Source: Flagellimonas sp. MMG031
GTDB lineage: Bacteria; Bacteroidota; Bacteroidia; Flavobacteriales; Flavobacteriaceae
Length of the DNA stretch: 64,000 nt
Direction of reading: 5' to 3'
NCBI RefSeq assembly: GCF_040112705.1
Contig: NZ_CP157804.1
Coordinates: 622,501 to 686,500 of the forward strand
In this document: piece after piece, positions 1-9,899 of the stretch
Layout: every line of letters starts with the position of its first letter
How positions within the stretch are numbered: the first letter of the stretch is position 1
Position numbers and translations under genes: made by a program
Notes under the pieces: generated by a model
What the model saw: the letters and a program-made list of their open reading frames with translations, nothing else
Told to the model about the DNA's origin: nothing
Database searches by the model: none

Positions 1-3000
1 GTTCCGGGTCAATGGTAACCGTCATTGGATAGGTACACAAATTGGCATCCCTAATGTAAAGGGTATGGGTTCCGGGCAATAGGTAGCCGATAGCACTTGC
101 GCCATAATTGGAACCGCCATCAAAGCTGTATTCGTAGGGAGCTGTGCCCCCAATTGCGTTGGTTATCCGTACCTCTGCACCCATACCGGGGTAACATTCG
201 GCCAATGCTGTAACTGCGGCGGATGCAGATAGCGTTAGAGGCTCGTTTATCGTATAGATTTCGGTTACTTCACAGTTGTTGGCATCCCTTACACGGATAT
301 TGTAGCTTCCCGCGGGAAGATTTACAAAAGTGTTCGAGGTTTGATAGGTAGACCCATTGTTGATACTGTACGTATACGGTCCCTCTCCACCAGACGCCGC
401 AATAGTAATTTGAGCTTGTGCTTCCCCACTACAAAGAATATCTGTATTGGTCACATTAATGGTCAATGGGGGATCTTGGGCAATGGTGATATCATAATTT
501 GCCTCACAATAGCCTGAAGCTCCACCATTGTCGCGTACATATACATCGTAGTCTCCAGCACTTGTAACGGTAACAGGATTTGTAGTTGAAAAATCTCCAG
601 TTGTTGGAGTGGCCCCATTGGCCACCACGGCATACACGTAGTTGCCGTCACCACCGGCAGCGGTGATGGTTATATCTGTATCTGTAGCACATGCAGTAAT
701 GTTTGGAGCGGAAGCCACTACGCTCAGCTCGGGGTCTATGGTAATAGTTTCCGAGTCGGTACAGTCATTTCCGTCCCTTACATCGATGGTATGGGTTCCA
801 GGGCCCAAGCCGGTAAATACATTGCTGGTTACAAATGGACCTCCGTTAAGGCTGTATTCATAATTTCCATCCCCTCCAGAGATTACATTGGCCGTTAGGG
901 TAAGACCTGTAGCATCATCATAGCAAATATCATTTGGAACAATGTCCAAAGCGGGTGCTACTGCTTCATTAATGACAAAGTCATCGGTATATACGCATCC
1001 GTTGGCGTCGGTAACAGTAAAGGTGTAGGTGCCGCCAATGTTCAAACCAGCAAAAAGACCGTTGGTCTGTGGTGCAGGAAGGGTATAGCCTGCTGGACCT
1101 GCAGTAATTTCATACGTATAGCTTCCCCATCCTCCAGCAGCGGCAATGGAAACGGAGCCATTGGCCAAACAGGTGGGCTGTGTAATGGTAACCGGTGCTG
1201 TAATGGCCGCTGTAGGAGCAGCTACGGTTAAGTTGGCTGTGTCGGTACAGTTGGTAAAGTTATCGGTTACGGTAATGGTATAGGTTCCTTCGGCCAATCC
1301 GTTCAATGAAATGGTTCCGCTGGTCTCCCCTGCTCCAGAAAAGTTGGCAGGACCTGTTACTGTGTAATCATAATCCGTATTGAAGTTGTTAACAGTATAT
1401 TGGATTTCACCATCGCTATCACCCAAACAGGTGATGTTGCTAATCAGCTGACCAGTAACGGAGATTTCAGTGACAGGGGCAATGGTGTGGCTTTCATCAT
1501 AAGTACATCCTGCGTTGTCCGTTACACGGAAAAGGTAAGTTCCCGGGGTCAAACCTGTGAAGGTATTATTGTTGCCATTGTTTACGGCACTTCCCACAGG
1601 AGAGATGATTTCGTATATCAAACTGGGCTCGCCTCCGGTTACGGTTAGGGTTACATCGGAAGTAAAGGTTGGACAAAGTGGATTGGTGGCCGCAAAATCG
1701 ATATCCGTTGGTGGATCTAGCGGATCGATTGTGATAGGAGTAGCTGTAAAGACACAACCAACGGCATCACGAACGGTTACTGTATAGGTTCCATCCGTAA
1801 AGTTGTTGAACGTTGAAGCACTTCCAAAAGTAACGCCATCAATACTGTACTCATAAGGAGCGGTCCCTCCTGTTACATTTTGAACATCGATAATTCCATC
1901 TTGTAAACAGGTGTAATCCTGGGTTAATACAGCATCGGCATCCAAAGCAAAGGATGGAGCTGAGATAGTGGAATACTCAAAATAATCACATGAGGCACTA
2001 CCTTTACGTTGGTTAATGACCACCACATAATCCCCATCAGTCAATCCTGGGAAATTCCCAGAAGTGTTTGTGGCCAACGCATTGGCATAGTCGTAATTGT
2101 CTTCGTCGAAGCCGGTGGCGTCGAACAAGTAGTATGTAAGTTGATATCCGTTAGAACTGACCAAATTAAAAGTAATCCCCCCAGTAGCGTCACCATAACA
2201 AACCACATCGGTAACGGTAGTCGCGTTAAATTCTGCTGCTGGCCTAAATTCAATAGTCACGGTATTCGAAATGTCGTAACAATTATTCCTGTCAACGACA
2301 ATAAAGGTGTAGTCTCCTGGATCGTAGATGTCAAATATTTGACTGGTTTGATAGGCTGAAGCAGGAACGTCGTTTACTGTTGGATAAGAAATCTGGGTAA
2401 CCCCACCTTCATCCACAAAGGACCAAATAGCGTAGGTATGTGGTGTTTTACCCCCTGTTGATTCCATTTGGATGTTTCCTTCCCTACATGTAATATGCTG
2501 GGAAATCCTGGCGGTAAGTTCTAGGTCTGTAAGATCTTGTATGGTTACTTGTTCCGTGTAATCACAATTATCATCTGTGGTAACGGTTACGTCATAGATA
2601 CCATCGTTAAGGTTTTCGAAGGTGTAATTGTTATCGTTGGTTGGCCCGTGGGTATCGACTACGGTTCCTCCCTGGGATATTTCATAGTAATACTGCGCTT
2701 CTACATTAAGTACAGAGATTGCGATTTCGCCCAGACCGTTACAGTCCGTGTCCTGAGGAACCACATCCACTTGGAAATCCCTGTCCAGTATACCAATATT
2801 GTCCAACACAAAAACACAACCATCTGTTACGCCTTGTTGTCTCATCTCTACCATGTAGGCGCCGTTGTTTTGAATTGTAAAACTTGGGCTAGACTGATAG
2901 GGCACAACAATATTACCCGTGGCCTGGTTTACAAGTTGGAACTCATAGGTCAACGGTATATTGGTCACGGTAATGTTACCGGGGGTGTCACAAATAATGT

Positions 3001-5281
3001 CGCTGGATGTGTACTGGGGGTCTAGCGGGTTTTTATAAATATTGAAATAGAATCGACTAAAACAGCCATTTTGATAGTTGATGACCATTCGATATTGGCC
3101 TGTGTTTTCGGCCAAAAAGTCGTTTCCAGTGTCCACGGTGTTCCAGGTACATCCTGTATTGGTGTTTGCACAACCATCTACGGAAGCACCACAGCTGGCT
3201 TCGTCCAATTGCTCCCAAACAATGCTCGTGGCATCGGGAATATTGATTTGGATAAGCTCCGTGTCATTCAATCCACAAAGGAAAATCTCGGGAAGCTCGC
3301 TACCATCGTTGGGGCATATTTCAATGTCACCATCAATGGTGTTTGAGGTGTCGTTGATCAAAGCAGTTATCGGGTTGGACTGTACAGATCCAAACAGTTC
3401 CACAACAATGATTTCTTGGAAATCCTTACACGGATCGGCCACTTGTTTGTCCACAAGATATGTTCCGATTTCACTTACCAAAAGGGTACTCGGGTCGTTG
3501 TCCGCATCCCCATCTGTGATTACAGTGTCTGTACCAACATCAATGGTATTGTTCCCATTTTCATCGCGGTACCAAATGTAGTTGTCAAAGTTGTCCCCGG
3601 CATCAAGAAGTACGTCTTCACCACATAATTGTACGGTTCTGGTAAAATTACAGGCACTTAGATCGTCCAATAGAAAGTTGGTGGCTCCGGGAGTACCAAA
3701 ACCACAATCATCAAAGTCATAAACGCTTGGGTCGTCCGTGATTTGGTTCGGATTTATAATTCCCTGATAGGTGGAATATGCCAAGTTTTGGATGACATCG
3801 GTACAGGCATCAATAAAGTCGAAACAGTTCTGGGCCACTTGTACCCGCATTCTTATTTGTGAAATAGGGTCGCCAATCTCAATAAGGTTATCAGGAATAC
3901 TGAACATCACTTCCCTAGTGGCAGCGTCGTAGGTATAGGTAACACCTGCTGGCATTGTGATGGAAGATTCGTCCAAACTAACATTAACGGGTAGTATGTC
4001 CCTAATGGTATAATTGGTGGCATCGTCGTTCCCTGTATTTTGGAAAGAAAGCACATAATCCAAGGTTTGACCAAGATTTACCCCGGCTCCGGTAATATCG
4101 TTTCCTCCAATGTCCTCGACTGTTTTTTCAAGGACAATGTTAGGTTCGATTACTTCGATACCAAAGGTCACCAAAAAAGCGCCATAGCCATCCCCTTGTG
4201 TGTAAAGACGCAAGGTGGCATCGGTTTCGCCATTGTCTATAATGCTGTTGGATGGGTTGTTGATTTCAAAAATATCCGCATCGTAGCCAAGGGTGTTTGT
4301 CGCATATATGTTCCTGTTGGTAACATCTGCACCATCAATGGTAATGTTTGAATTAAAGAAGTTATTCGCAGGGTTGGAACCATTGGATAGGTTGGTAAAA
4401 CCGGGGTTCATTGGAGTTTGGATTCGGAACGCATCACCAGTGATGCTTCTATCTCCCTCTACGACACTTGCCCCCAAACGGGCCCTTACCGGTCCGGATG
4501 GAATTGTATTGAATCCAGACACATTGATATCTGCACTTGAAGTACCGGAAACACCGGCATATCCGTCAAAAACGGAGATGTATTTACCGGAAAGCGTAGG
4601 GTTCTCGTAGATTACGACCAAAGTCCAACCACCAGCGCCGCCAACACTTCTACCTCTAGTAGCCCTAACATTGGCCACCGTGTATTCCCCAGCAGGATTG
4701 GCCAAGGCTTGAAGCTGGTTCGTAACGTTGGCAAAACAGGTATAAGGGGAGTCCTTGAAGTTGACATCATCATGGATTACGGTATCTTCCTCTCCTACGG
4801 GGTCAGGGTTGTTATCGGCTACAATATCAATGTAACTTCCGCCAGGGACCTTGAATTTGATTTCTCTAAAATCCAGTCTTCTTGAATCGTTCGCAGGAAG
4901 GCTTGAGATCTGGCTGTTGTTCAGCACCTCTTGTTGGTAATTGGCCGACCAGTACAGTCCGGCCCAGTAGATTCTGGAGCAATCTGGCAAGGTTAAGGTA
5001 GAACTGCTGGAACTAAAGGTTGTTGGGTCTCCATCAATATCAATATAATCCCTATGAAAACCGTTGTTGTTGTTATTGCCATTATAGGGGTCGTTGGCCG
5101 TATTGCTACCATCCACTCTATTTATAATGGAGTTGGCCAAAAAGGTATAATCTCCCTTAATGTTAATATAGGAATTGTCCAACCTTGGGGTAAAAGGCAC
5201 CTCCACTTGAGCATGAAGTGCAGAGCTAAGAAGCCCTATGCCCAGTAGGCAAACAATGGATTTGAATAAGACTTTGGTCAT
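1..5281 (-). CDS. SprB-repeat surface adhesin, C-terminus outside window
   Basis: This long reading frame starts with ATG at 5281 and stays open to the left edge (1760 codons visible); I checked the frame at several points and found no break. Residues 1-25 form a signal peptide ending SALHAQ. Then comes an N-terminal domain with the flavobacterial adhesin signature RIYWAGLYWSA, a DUF11-like domain at about residues 378-490 (LGQTLDYVLSFQNTG), a Cys-containing linker, and from about residue 740 onward many modules with PYEYS...GTYTVTVRDxxxC, which are SprB repeats. Such proteins are exported by the T9SS and act as cell-surface adhesins in gliding or attachment. The start lies 2 bp after the stop of the PorP/SprF gene, so the two are probably cotranscribed. 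A CHU_C or other sorting domain is expected beyond the edge but cannot be seen. Family is confident; exact role is inferred. Confidence 0.88.
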   Translation of the reverse strand, partial: MTKVLFKSIVCLLGIGLLSSALHAQVEVPFTPRLDNSYINIKGDYTFLANSIINRVDGSNTANDPYNGNNNNNGFHRDYIDIDGDPTTFSSSSSTLTLPDCSRIYWAGLYWSANYQQEVLNNSQISSLPANDSRRLDFREIKFKVPGGSYIDIVADNNPDPVGEEDTVIHDDVNFKDSPYTCFANVTNQLQALANPAGEYTVANVRATRGRSVGGAGGWTLVVIYENPTLSGKYISVFDGYAGVSGTSSADINVSGFNTIPSGPVRARLGASVVEGDRSITGDAFRIQTPMNPGFTNLSNGSNPANNFFNSNITIDGADVTNRNIYATNTLGYDADIFEINNPSNSIIDNGETDATLRLYTQGDGYGAFLVTFGIEVIEPNIVLEKTVEDIGGNDITGAGVNLGQTLDYVLSFQNTGNDDATNYTIRDILPVNVSLDESSITMPAGVTYTYDAATREVMFSIPDNLIEIGDPISQIRMRVQVAQNCFDFIDACTDVIQNLAYSTYQGIINPNQITDDPSVYDFDDCGFGTPGATNFLLDDLSACNFTRTVQLCGEDVLLDAGDNFDNYIWYRDENGNNTIDVGTDTVITDGDADNDPSTLLVSEIGTYLVDKQVADPCKDFQEIIVVELFGSVQSNPITALINDTSNTIDGDIEICPNDGSELPEIFLCGLNDTELIQINIPDATSIVWEQLDEASCGASVDGCANTNTGCTWNTVDTGNDFLAENTGQYRMVINYQNGCFSRFYFNIYKNPLDPQYTSSDIICDTPGNITVTNIPLTYEFQLVNQATGNIVVPYQSSPSFTIQNNGAYMVEMRQQGVTDGCVFVLDNIGILDRDFQVDVVPQDTDCNGLGEIAISVLNVEAQYYYEISQGGTVVDTHGPTNDNNYTFENLNDGIYDVTVTTDDNCDYTEQVTIQDLTDLELTARISQHITCREGNIQMESTGGKTPHTYAIWSFVDEGGVTQISYPTVNDVPASAYQTSQIFDIYDPGDYTFIVVDRNNCYDISNTVTIEFRPAAEFNATTVTDVVCYGDATGGITFNLVSSNGYQLTYYLFDATGFDEDNYDYANALATNTSGNFPGLTDGDYVVVINQRKGSASCDYFEYSTISAPSFALDADAVLTQDYTCLQDGIIDVQNVTGGTAPYEYSIDGVTFGSASTFNNFTDGTYTVTVRDAVGCVFTATPITIDPLDPPTDIDFAATNPLCPTFTSDVTLTVTGGEPSLIYEIISPVGSAVNNGNNNTFTGLTPGTYLFRVTDNAGCTYDESHTIAPVTEISVTGQLISNITCLGDSDGEIQYTVNNFNTDYDYTVTGPANFSGAGETSGTISLNGLAEGTYTITVTDNFTNCTDTANLTVAAPTAAITAPVTITQPTCLANGSVSIAAAGGWGSYTYEITAGPAGYTLPAPQTNGLFAGLNIGGTYTFTVTDANGCVYTDDFVINEAVAPALDIVPNDICYDDATGLTLTANVISGGDGNYEYSLNGGPFVTSNVFTGLGPGTHTIDVRDGNDCTDSETITIDPELSVVASAPNITACATDTDITITAAGGDGNYVYAVVANGATPTTGDFSTTNPVTVTSAGDYDVYVRDNGGASGYCEANYDITIAQDPPLTINVTNTDILCSGEAQAQITIAASGGEGPYTYSINNGSTYQTSNTFVNLPAGSYNIRVRDANNCEVTEIYTINEPLTLSASAAVTALAECYPGMGAEVRITNAIGGTAPYEYSFDGGSNYGASAIGYLLPGTHTLYIRDANLCTYPMTVTIDPE

Positions 5282-5283
5282 GG

Positions 5284-7359
5284 TTAGCTATTAGTGTTTG
5301 GTTTGATGCGCATGATCCACATATCGTCATCATACGAAGCGTTTAGTTTGGTGTAATAAGAGGTCAAAGCATTGTTCCAGGTTTCGTGCTTTTTTAAGTA
5401 CACGTACCTGTTTTTGTCGGCGGGACTTACGAAGTAGCTCGCGTGCAATCCTTTGGAATTTAATTCTTTAACAAAGGCTTTGGCACTGGCCGAATTGTCA
5501 AAAACATTGGCAATAATGTAATAGCCCTCTGGCAATCCGTCTCCGGATTGTGTTTGGAGCACTACATGCTTGTTGCCTTTTGCTAGGGTATTGTTTGCTA
5601 CGTTTTTGGAAAGCACATTGTTGTTGTACTTGGACTTTGCGGCCAAAGTTCCGTCGTAGCCCGCAATGGGCGAACCGCCATTGTTCACGTTCATCACCCA
5701 AGCATCGCCTTGGTAGGTACCGTTCATCTTGGTACGATAGGCTTCCAGAGCTTCAGTCTTGTTGTTAAAGTCCCCGATGTATACGTAGTTGAGACCATTC
5801 TTCGGGTTTTGGAAGTAATCGGCTTCAATGCCCTGGGCACGAAGTTTTTCAATAAATGCGTTGAGGTTGTTGGTATCCCTGAACACATTGGCAATCAAAT
5901 AGTGACCGCTTTCCACATTGGGAACAGCATGGGATTTGAACCCAGTTGTCTTCTTGCTTTTTACCGACCTATAGGTGTTGTCCTTTTTTGAGGAGGTATT
6001 GGAAGCATAGGCATCGCCGGTATTCGCTTTGGTTTCGTTGATTTTGATCACCTTTTTGGTGGCCGTGCTGTTGGATAGCCCATGGTTGGCAAAAGGCTGT
6101 GTTTTGCGGGTAACAATGTCCGCGCTGTCCATATCGGCAAAGTAGACCTCTTTAGCCCTTTGTTCCAATGCAGGATTTTGACCGCGTGTTTCCCGCTGAA
6201 CCATTTTCATAACGGTTTCGAAGCGTCGTTCAAGGTCTTTTTTTCGAGTAGTTTCAATCGAATCCTGGCGCATCAGCAATTCGTCCAAAATGGCATCGTT
6301 TTCAGCCAATTTGTCCTGCAGGCGGGCGATTTCCAAATCTTTATCGGTAATGCTCAAGCTATCTTGTGGAACATCTTCCTCATTGGAAACCAGTTCTTCG
6401 CCTTCTTTTTCCAACATAACTCTATCCTCGGTGAGGTTAGGCGTAAAGGAGTATGCCAAGGAGATTTCATGGGTTACCCCAAAGTTTTCAAATTGGTTGG
6501 ACAATCCTTTCTCAACGGTATATCCCAAAGAGATGTTCTTGGTAAGGTTAAAACCAAGTCCTGCGGAAGCTCCGTAAAAATCGTCGTAACCTGCTTGTAC
6601 CCACCCCAATTTTGGGAGGTCAAGAATAAGGTTACCACCAAGAGTGATATTTTCTTCTCCTACTTTACGAACCCGGGCCAAGGGCATCAAACGAGCCTTT
6701 TCCATGATTCCTGTTCCATTTTCAAACTGATGGGTATATTGCAAGTGACCAGAATAGGTCTTTTCATTGAAATCAGTGACAGACTCACTGGTTTTTAGGT
6801 TGTAGTCGAACAAGTTTTCTGCAAACCCTCCAATATCAAACTTACCAATGGAGAAGTTGAACCCAGGTTGAAAGCTCACCAAAGAACTGCTTTCCAAGGT
6901 GTTCAATAGCGGGTCAACCTCAACAGAATTTACCCTATCTTGATTAAAGGCACTTTGGTAATAGCTTACGTTGGCACCAAAGGTGAAGGTGCTTTTTGGG
7001 CTCAAGCGAACACCATAGGCGTAGTTGGCGTGAACACCGAAGTTATTGAAGAGACCTTCTCGGTTAGTGAACAAACTAAGACCAACACCACTTCTATCGC
7101 TCACCCTACCACTATAGCTCAAGAAGTACACTTGGTTATTGTCATCAAAAGATACCGACTGGTTTCTGTGAAATAGGTTAATGTACGATTTGTCTTCCCT
7201 TACCGTAGAAAAGGTAGGGTTGAGCAAGAACCTATTGAACTTCAAAAGGTTCTGTGATGGTACGTTATAGGGTACATAGGCTTCTTCCTCTTGTCCGCGG
7301 ATTCCGGAAAGGGCAAGTAGCAAGAAGGCAAGTAAGAGTAGAGGTTTTTTGGTCTGCAT
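5284..7359 (-). CDS. PorP/SprF-family T9SS outer-membrane protein with tandem SPOR-like repeats
   Basis: The 691-residue protein has a signal peptide (residues 1-22, LLALSGIRG). Residues about 30-320 form the PorP/SprF beta-barrel, beginning with the typical NRFLLNPTF segment. Residues about 335-395 are charged and look coiled-coil. Two related C-terminal modules at about 490-565 and 615-690 (GHYLIANVF..., GYYIIANVF...) look like SPOR-type peptidoglycan-binding folds. PorP/SprF proteins are outer-membrane partners of T9SS cargo, and each is usually paired with one adhesin; here both neighbours are candidate cargo. The gene lies 6 bp after the upstream Ig-like protein gene and 2 bp before the SprB-repeat gene. 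The barrel-to-SPOR fusion suggests an outer-membrane protein anchored to or sensing peptidoglycan; that is inference. Family confidence is high for the barrel, moderate for the SPOR label. Confidence 0.87.
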   Translation of the reverse strand: MQTKKPLLLLAFLLLALSGIRGQEEEAYVPYNVPSQNLLKFNRFLLNPTFSTVREDKSYINLFHRNQSVSFDDNNQVYFLSYSGRVSDRSGVGLSLFTNREGLFNNFGVHANYAYGVRLSPKSTFTFGANVSYYQSAFNQDRVNSVEVDPLLNTLESSSLVSFQPGFNFSIGKFDIGGFAENLFDYNLKTSESVTDFNEKTYSGHLQYTHQFENGTGIMEKARLMPLARVRKVGEENITLGGNLILDLPKLGWVQAGYDDFYGASAGLGFNLTKNISLGYTVEKGLSNQFENFGVTHEISLAYSFTPNLTEDRVMLEKEGEELVSNEEDVPQDSLSITDKDLEIARLQDKLAENDAILDELLMRQDSIETTRKKDLERRFETVMKMVQRETRGQNPALEQRAKEVYFADMDSADIVTRKTQPFANHGLSNSTATKKVIKINETKANTGDAYASNTSSKKDNTYRSVKSKKTTGFKSHAVPNVESGHYLIANVFRDTNNLNAFIEKLRAQGIEADYFQNPKNGLNYVYIGDFNNKTEALEAYRTKMNGTYQGDAWVMNVNNGGSPIAGYDGTLAAKSKYNNNVLSKNVANNTLAKGNKHVVLQTQSGDGLPEGYYIIANVFDNSASAKAFVKELNSKGLHASYFVSPADKNRYVYLKKHETWNNALTSYYTKLNASYDDDMWIMRIKPNTNS

Positions 7360-7365
7360 TGCTGC

Positions 7366-9627
7366 TTATTTAATAACAGTGATGGTTCCTTGTTTCAGGC
7401 TTTTGCCACCACGGGTAATCTTGTAATAGAAAATCATGTTTTGTTTGTTGAAAGCTGTGGTGGACTGCGGCCAATTGTTTTCGTAGCCAGCTTGGCTAAA
7501 CACTTGCTCCCCTCTTTCATTGAAGATGGTCACAAGTACGTTCGGATCTCTGGAATAGGTGTTGGGCAATACCCATAAATCGTTAATACCGTCGCCATTG
7601 GTGGTAATAACATTTGGTATATTGAACATATCCCTGTAGGTAACAGTAATGACTTTGCTCACTGTACAGGTTCCGAAATAGGCCACGAGTAGGTATTCCC
7701 CTTCCTCGGTAAAGTCGTAAAAACTTCCTGAGGAAATTAGGTTGTTCCCTGCATCGTACCATTCATAGGAATCTGCACCGCTAGCGGTAAGGGTTTGGGT
7801 TTCTCCCTCAATAATGATGAGGTCTTTGGGTTTATCAAGTACCAAAAGCGAATCGTCAAAAGCGCTAATGGTGATTTCGTTGGATACTAATGGACATTCG
7901 TTGGAAGTGATAACAAGTTGATAGACACCTGTTTCGCTCACCGTGAAAGCGTCGGATGAGGAATCAACAACAGCTCCGTCCTTTTTCCATTGGAATGTTA
8001 CATCGGTCAAATCTTTGGAAGTTTCCAGAACGATGGCCTCCCCACCTTCACAAAGAACATTGCCGTTGGCTGTAATCTGTAAGGTTTCATTGGAAGCCAA
8101 AGTCACGGCCAAGCTGTTGGACAGGGCCTCAAAAGCATCAACGGAACCCATTAGGGTATATTCGCCGTTGTCTTCCTGATTGGATAGGGTAATGGTCTTT
8201 GATGTTTCCCCTGAAATGTTGGCTCCATTCAGTTTCCATTGATAATCAAATGAATTTTGTAGGTCTGCGGTCACATCCGTTTTGGCACCACTATCGCTTA
8301 CTGCATTGATAGCGGTCAAGGTCAACGTAGCGTCAACACTTTCACAAGAAGTGTAATTGCCCACATAATCGACCACAAACTCAAAAGAGTCTGGAGATAC
8401 TACCGTGGTGGTTGCAGAGGCAATGGGCTCGGGCGTACAAGGACCCCCATTTTCCGTGACTGTTACGTAGTATTCGCCCACTTCGCTTATCAGAAGGCTA
8501 TTGCTGGTGGCGTCTGCAATGGCAGCACCATTTCTATACCATTGATAACTGGCACTTGTAGCCGAGGTTGAGACGGATAAGTTTTTCGTCTGTGAAGGAA
8601 GCAAGACTATATTTTCGTTGTTGTTCAATGTAATGTCGAACGAACCGGTTCTGGAGATAGTAATAGGGGCCGATCTTTCGGTACATACTCCTGTTCCAGA
8701 AATTTCAACCTCATAGGAACCCTCAAAGCCTGTTATGCTTGAGTTTACATTAAATGTGCTGGCATCAACAGTAGGACCGTTTACGACGACTCCATCTTTG
8801 TACCAAGTATATTTTAGTCCCATACCGGAAATACTGGCCTCCAACACCTGGGATTCTCCAGGGCAAATGGCAATGCTGCTTGGGCCGTTGATGGCCAAGC
8901 CTGCACTGGTGCCAGTGGATATTTCAATGGTGTTGGATAGGGTGTTGGCGGATCCGGAACAATCCCCGTAATCGAGTTCCACGTAGTACATGCCCGGTTC
9001 AGAAACGGTGATGCTTTCTGATTTTGTGGGCAATAATGTACCACTGCGGTACCAGTTATAGATATAGGTAGAGGCATTTGGAATGTTGTGCGGCTTTAGT
9101 GTGACCGCTCCACCACCACAAATTTGAATCAACCCCCCAGAAGGAATGGATCCGCTTCCGTTTTCGCTGATCAGCAAGGGCGCATTGTAATCGATAAAAT
9201 ACATGGAAAAGGCATCAGAAGCGGGACTGGTCTTGGCCGGACTCGTGCTTCGAACCCTCATTTTATAGCTACTTCCGCGCATTTCCGAAGGAAGAGCGAA
9301 TTGAAACTCAAAGTCAAAAGTTGTGTTTTTGTCACTGACGCGGGCCAGTTCGGTGGGGTCGGAGAAAAAGCCGTTGGCATCCGATAGCTCAAGAACAAAT
9401 TCGTTGTTGCTGTTCACCAAGGGCGGATCCCAAGTAAAGTTCACGAAATATTCGTTAAAGCCTGCGGAAGCACAGACAGCGGTCCAAGCGGAATTTCCAG
9501 CAAGGTTGGGGTTGTCGGCCGGTACGGGCTTGTGTAGAATCTGGGCTTGCGAAGTAAGGGTACCAAGTAGCACAAAAGCCAAGGCCAGAACAAGAACGCT
9601 ATAGGTTGAATTACTTTTTCTCATCAC
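7366..9627 (-). CDS. Secreted multi-Ig-like protein with type B gliding-motility C-terminal (CHU_C) domain
   Basis: The 753-residue protein starts with a signal peptide (residues 1-29, ending TLTSQAQ). It continues as a row of Ig-like/PKD-like modules of about 80-90 residues, each with a YxWYxxG or YQWxxNG core strand and a GxYYVxV end strand. The last ~85 residues begin with NIPNVITTNGDGINDLW, the hallmark of the CHU_C type B T9SS sorting domain. It should be exported through the T9SS and displayed on, or released from, the cell surface. It is the first gene of a three-gene minus-strand operon with the PorP/SprF barrel and the SprB-repeat adhesin. ATG codons occur at 9627 and 9624; the first is used here. 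The ligand is unknown. Confidence 0.88.
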   Translation of the reverse strand: MMRKSNSTYSVLVLALAFVLLGTLTSQAQILHKPVPADNPNLAGNSAWTAVCASAGFNEYFVNFTWDPPLVNSNNEFVLELSDANGFFSDPTELARVSDKNTTFDFEFQFALPSEMRGSSYKMRVRSTSPAKTSPASDAFSMYFIDYNAPLLISENGSGSIPSGGLIQICGGGAVTLKPHNIPNASTYIYNWYRSGTLLPTKSESITVSEPGMYYVELDYGDCSGSANTLSNTIEISTGTSAGLAINGPSSIAICPGESQVLEASISGMGLKYTWYKDGVVVNGPTVDASTFNVNSSITGFEGSYEVEISGTGVCTERSAPITISRTGSFDITLNNNENIVLLPSQTKNLSVSTSATSASYQWYRNGAAIADATSNSLLISEVGEYYVTVTENGGPCTPEPIASATTTVVSPDSFEFVVDYVGNYTSCESVDATLTLTAINAVSDSGAKTDVTADLQNSFDYQWKLNGANISGETSKTITLSNQEDNGEYTLMGSVDAFEALSNSLAVTLASNETLQITANGNVLCEGGEAIVLETSKDLTDVTFQWKKDGAVVDSSSDAFTVSETGVYQLVITSNECPLVSNEITISAFDDSLLVLDKPKDLIIIEGETQTLTASGADSYEWYDAGNNLISSGSFYDFTEEGEYLLVAYFGTCTVSKVITVTYRDMFNIPNVITTNGDGINDLWVLPNTYSRDPNVLVTIFNERGEQVFSQAGYENNWPQSTTAFNKQNMIFYYKITRGGKSLKQGTITVIK

Positions 9628-9874
9628 CGTTAGTATTTAAGAGGTTATGGGCCATATAGCCCTGTTAGTTTGTGCCCCTTAATTGTAATAATCGTAATTC
9701 CTTCGGAGAGACGGTGTTCGGGCGCCTCTCTTTCATATAGTATTCCAATAACAAATATGTCGCTATTTTCGACGAACGGAAAGATATTGTTGTAGGTGTT
9801 GGGAAAACTGTTGTGAAATGGCCTACTTTGTATACACGGAAGCAGGAAAAATAGCTATCAACATGGGATTTTAC

Positions 9875-9882
9875 TACATTTG
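9875..9882 (+). promoter_or_regulatory. Probable -7 box for glnS
   Basis: TACATTTG matches the Bacteroidota primary sigma -7 consensus TAnnTTTG and lies 17 bp before the glnS ATG. No clear TTG -33 element is visible at the usual spacing. Confidence 0.45.
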
Positions 9883-9899
9883 CGCATCAAATTACTGGT

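Noticed and set aside
463..4610. Short open frames on both strands within the adhesin region
   Set aside because: They are shadows of the single long minus-strand adhesin frame, which is continuous at all points checked.
6082..6798. Plus-strand frame of 238 codons opposite the PorP/SprF gene
   Set aside because: Antisense to a well-supported gene; no family features and low-complexity hydrophobic content.
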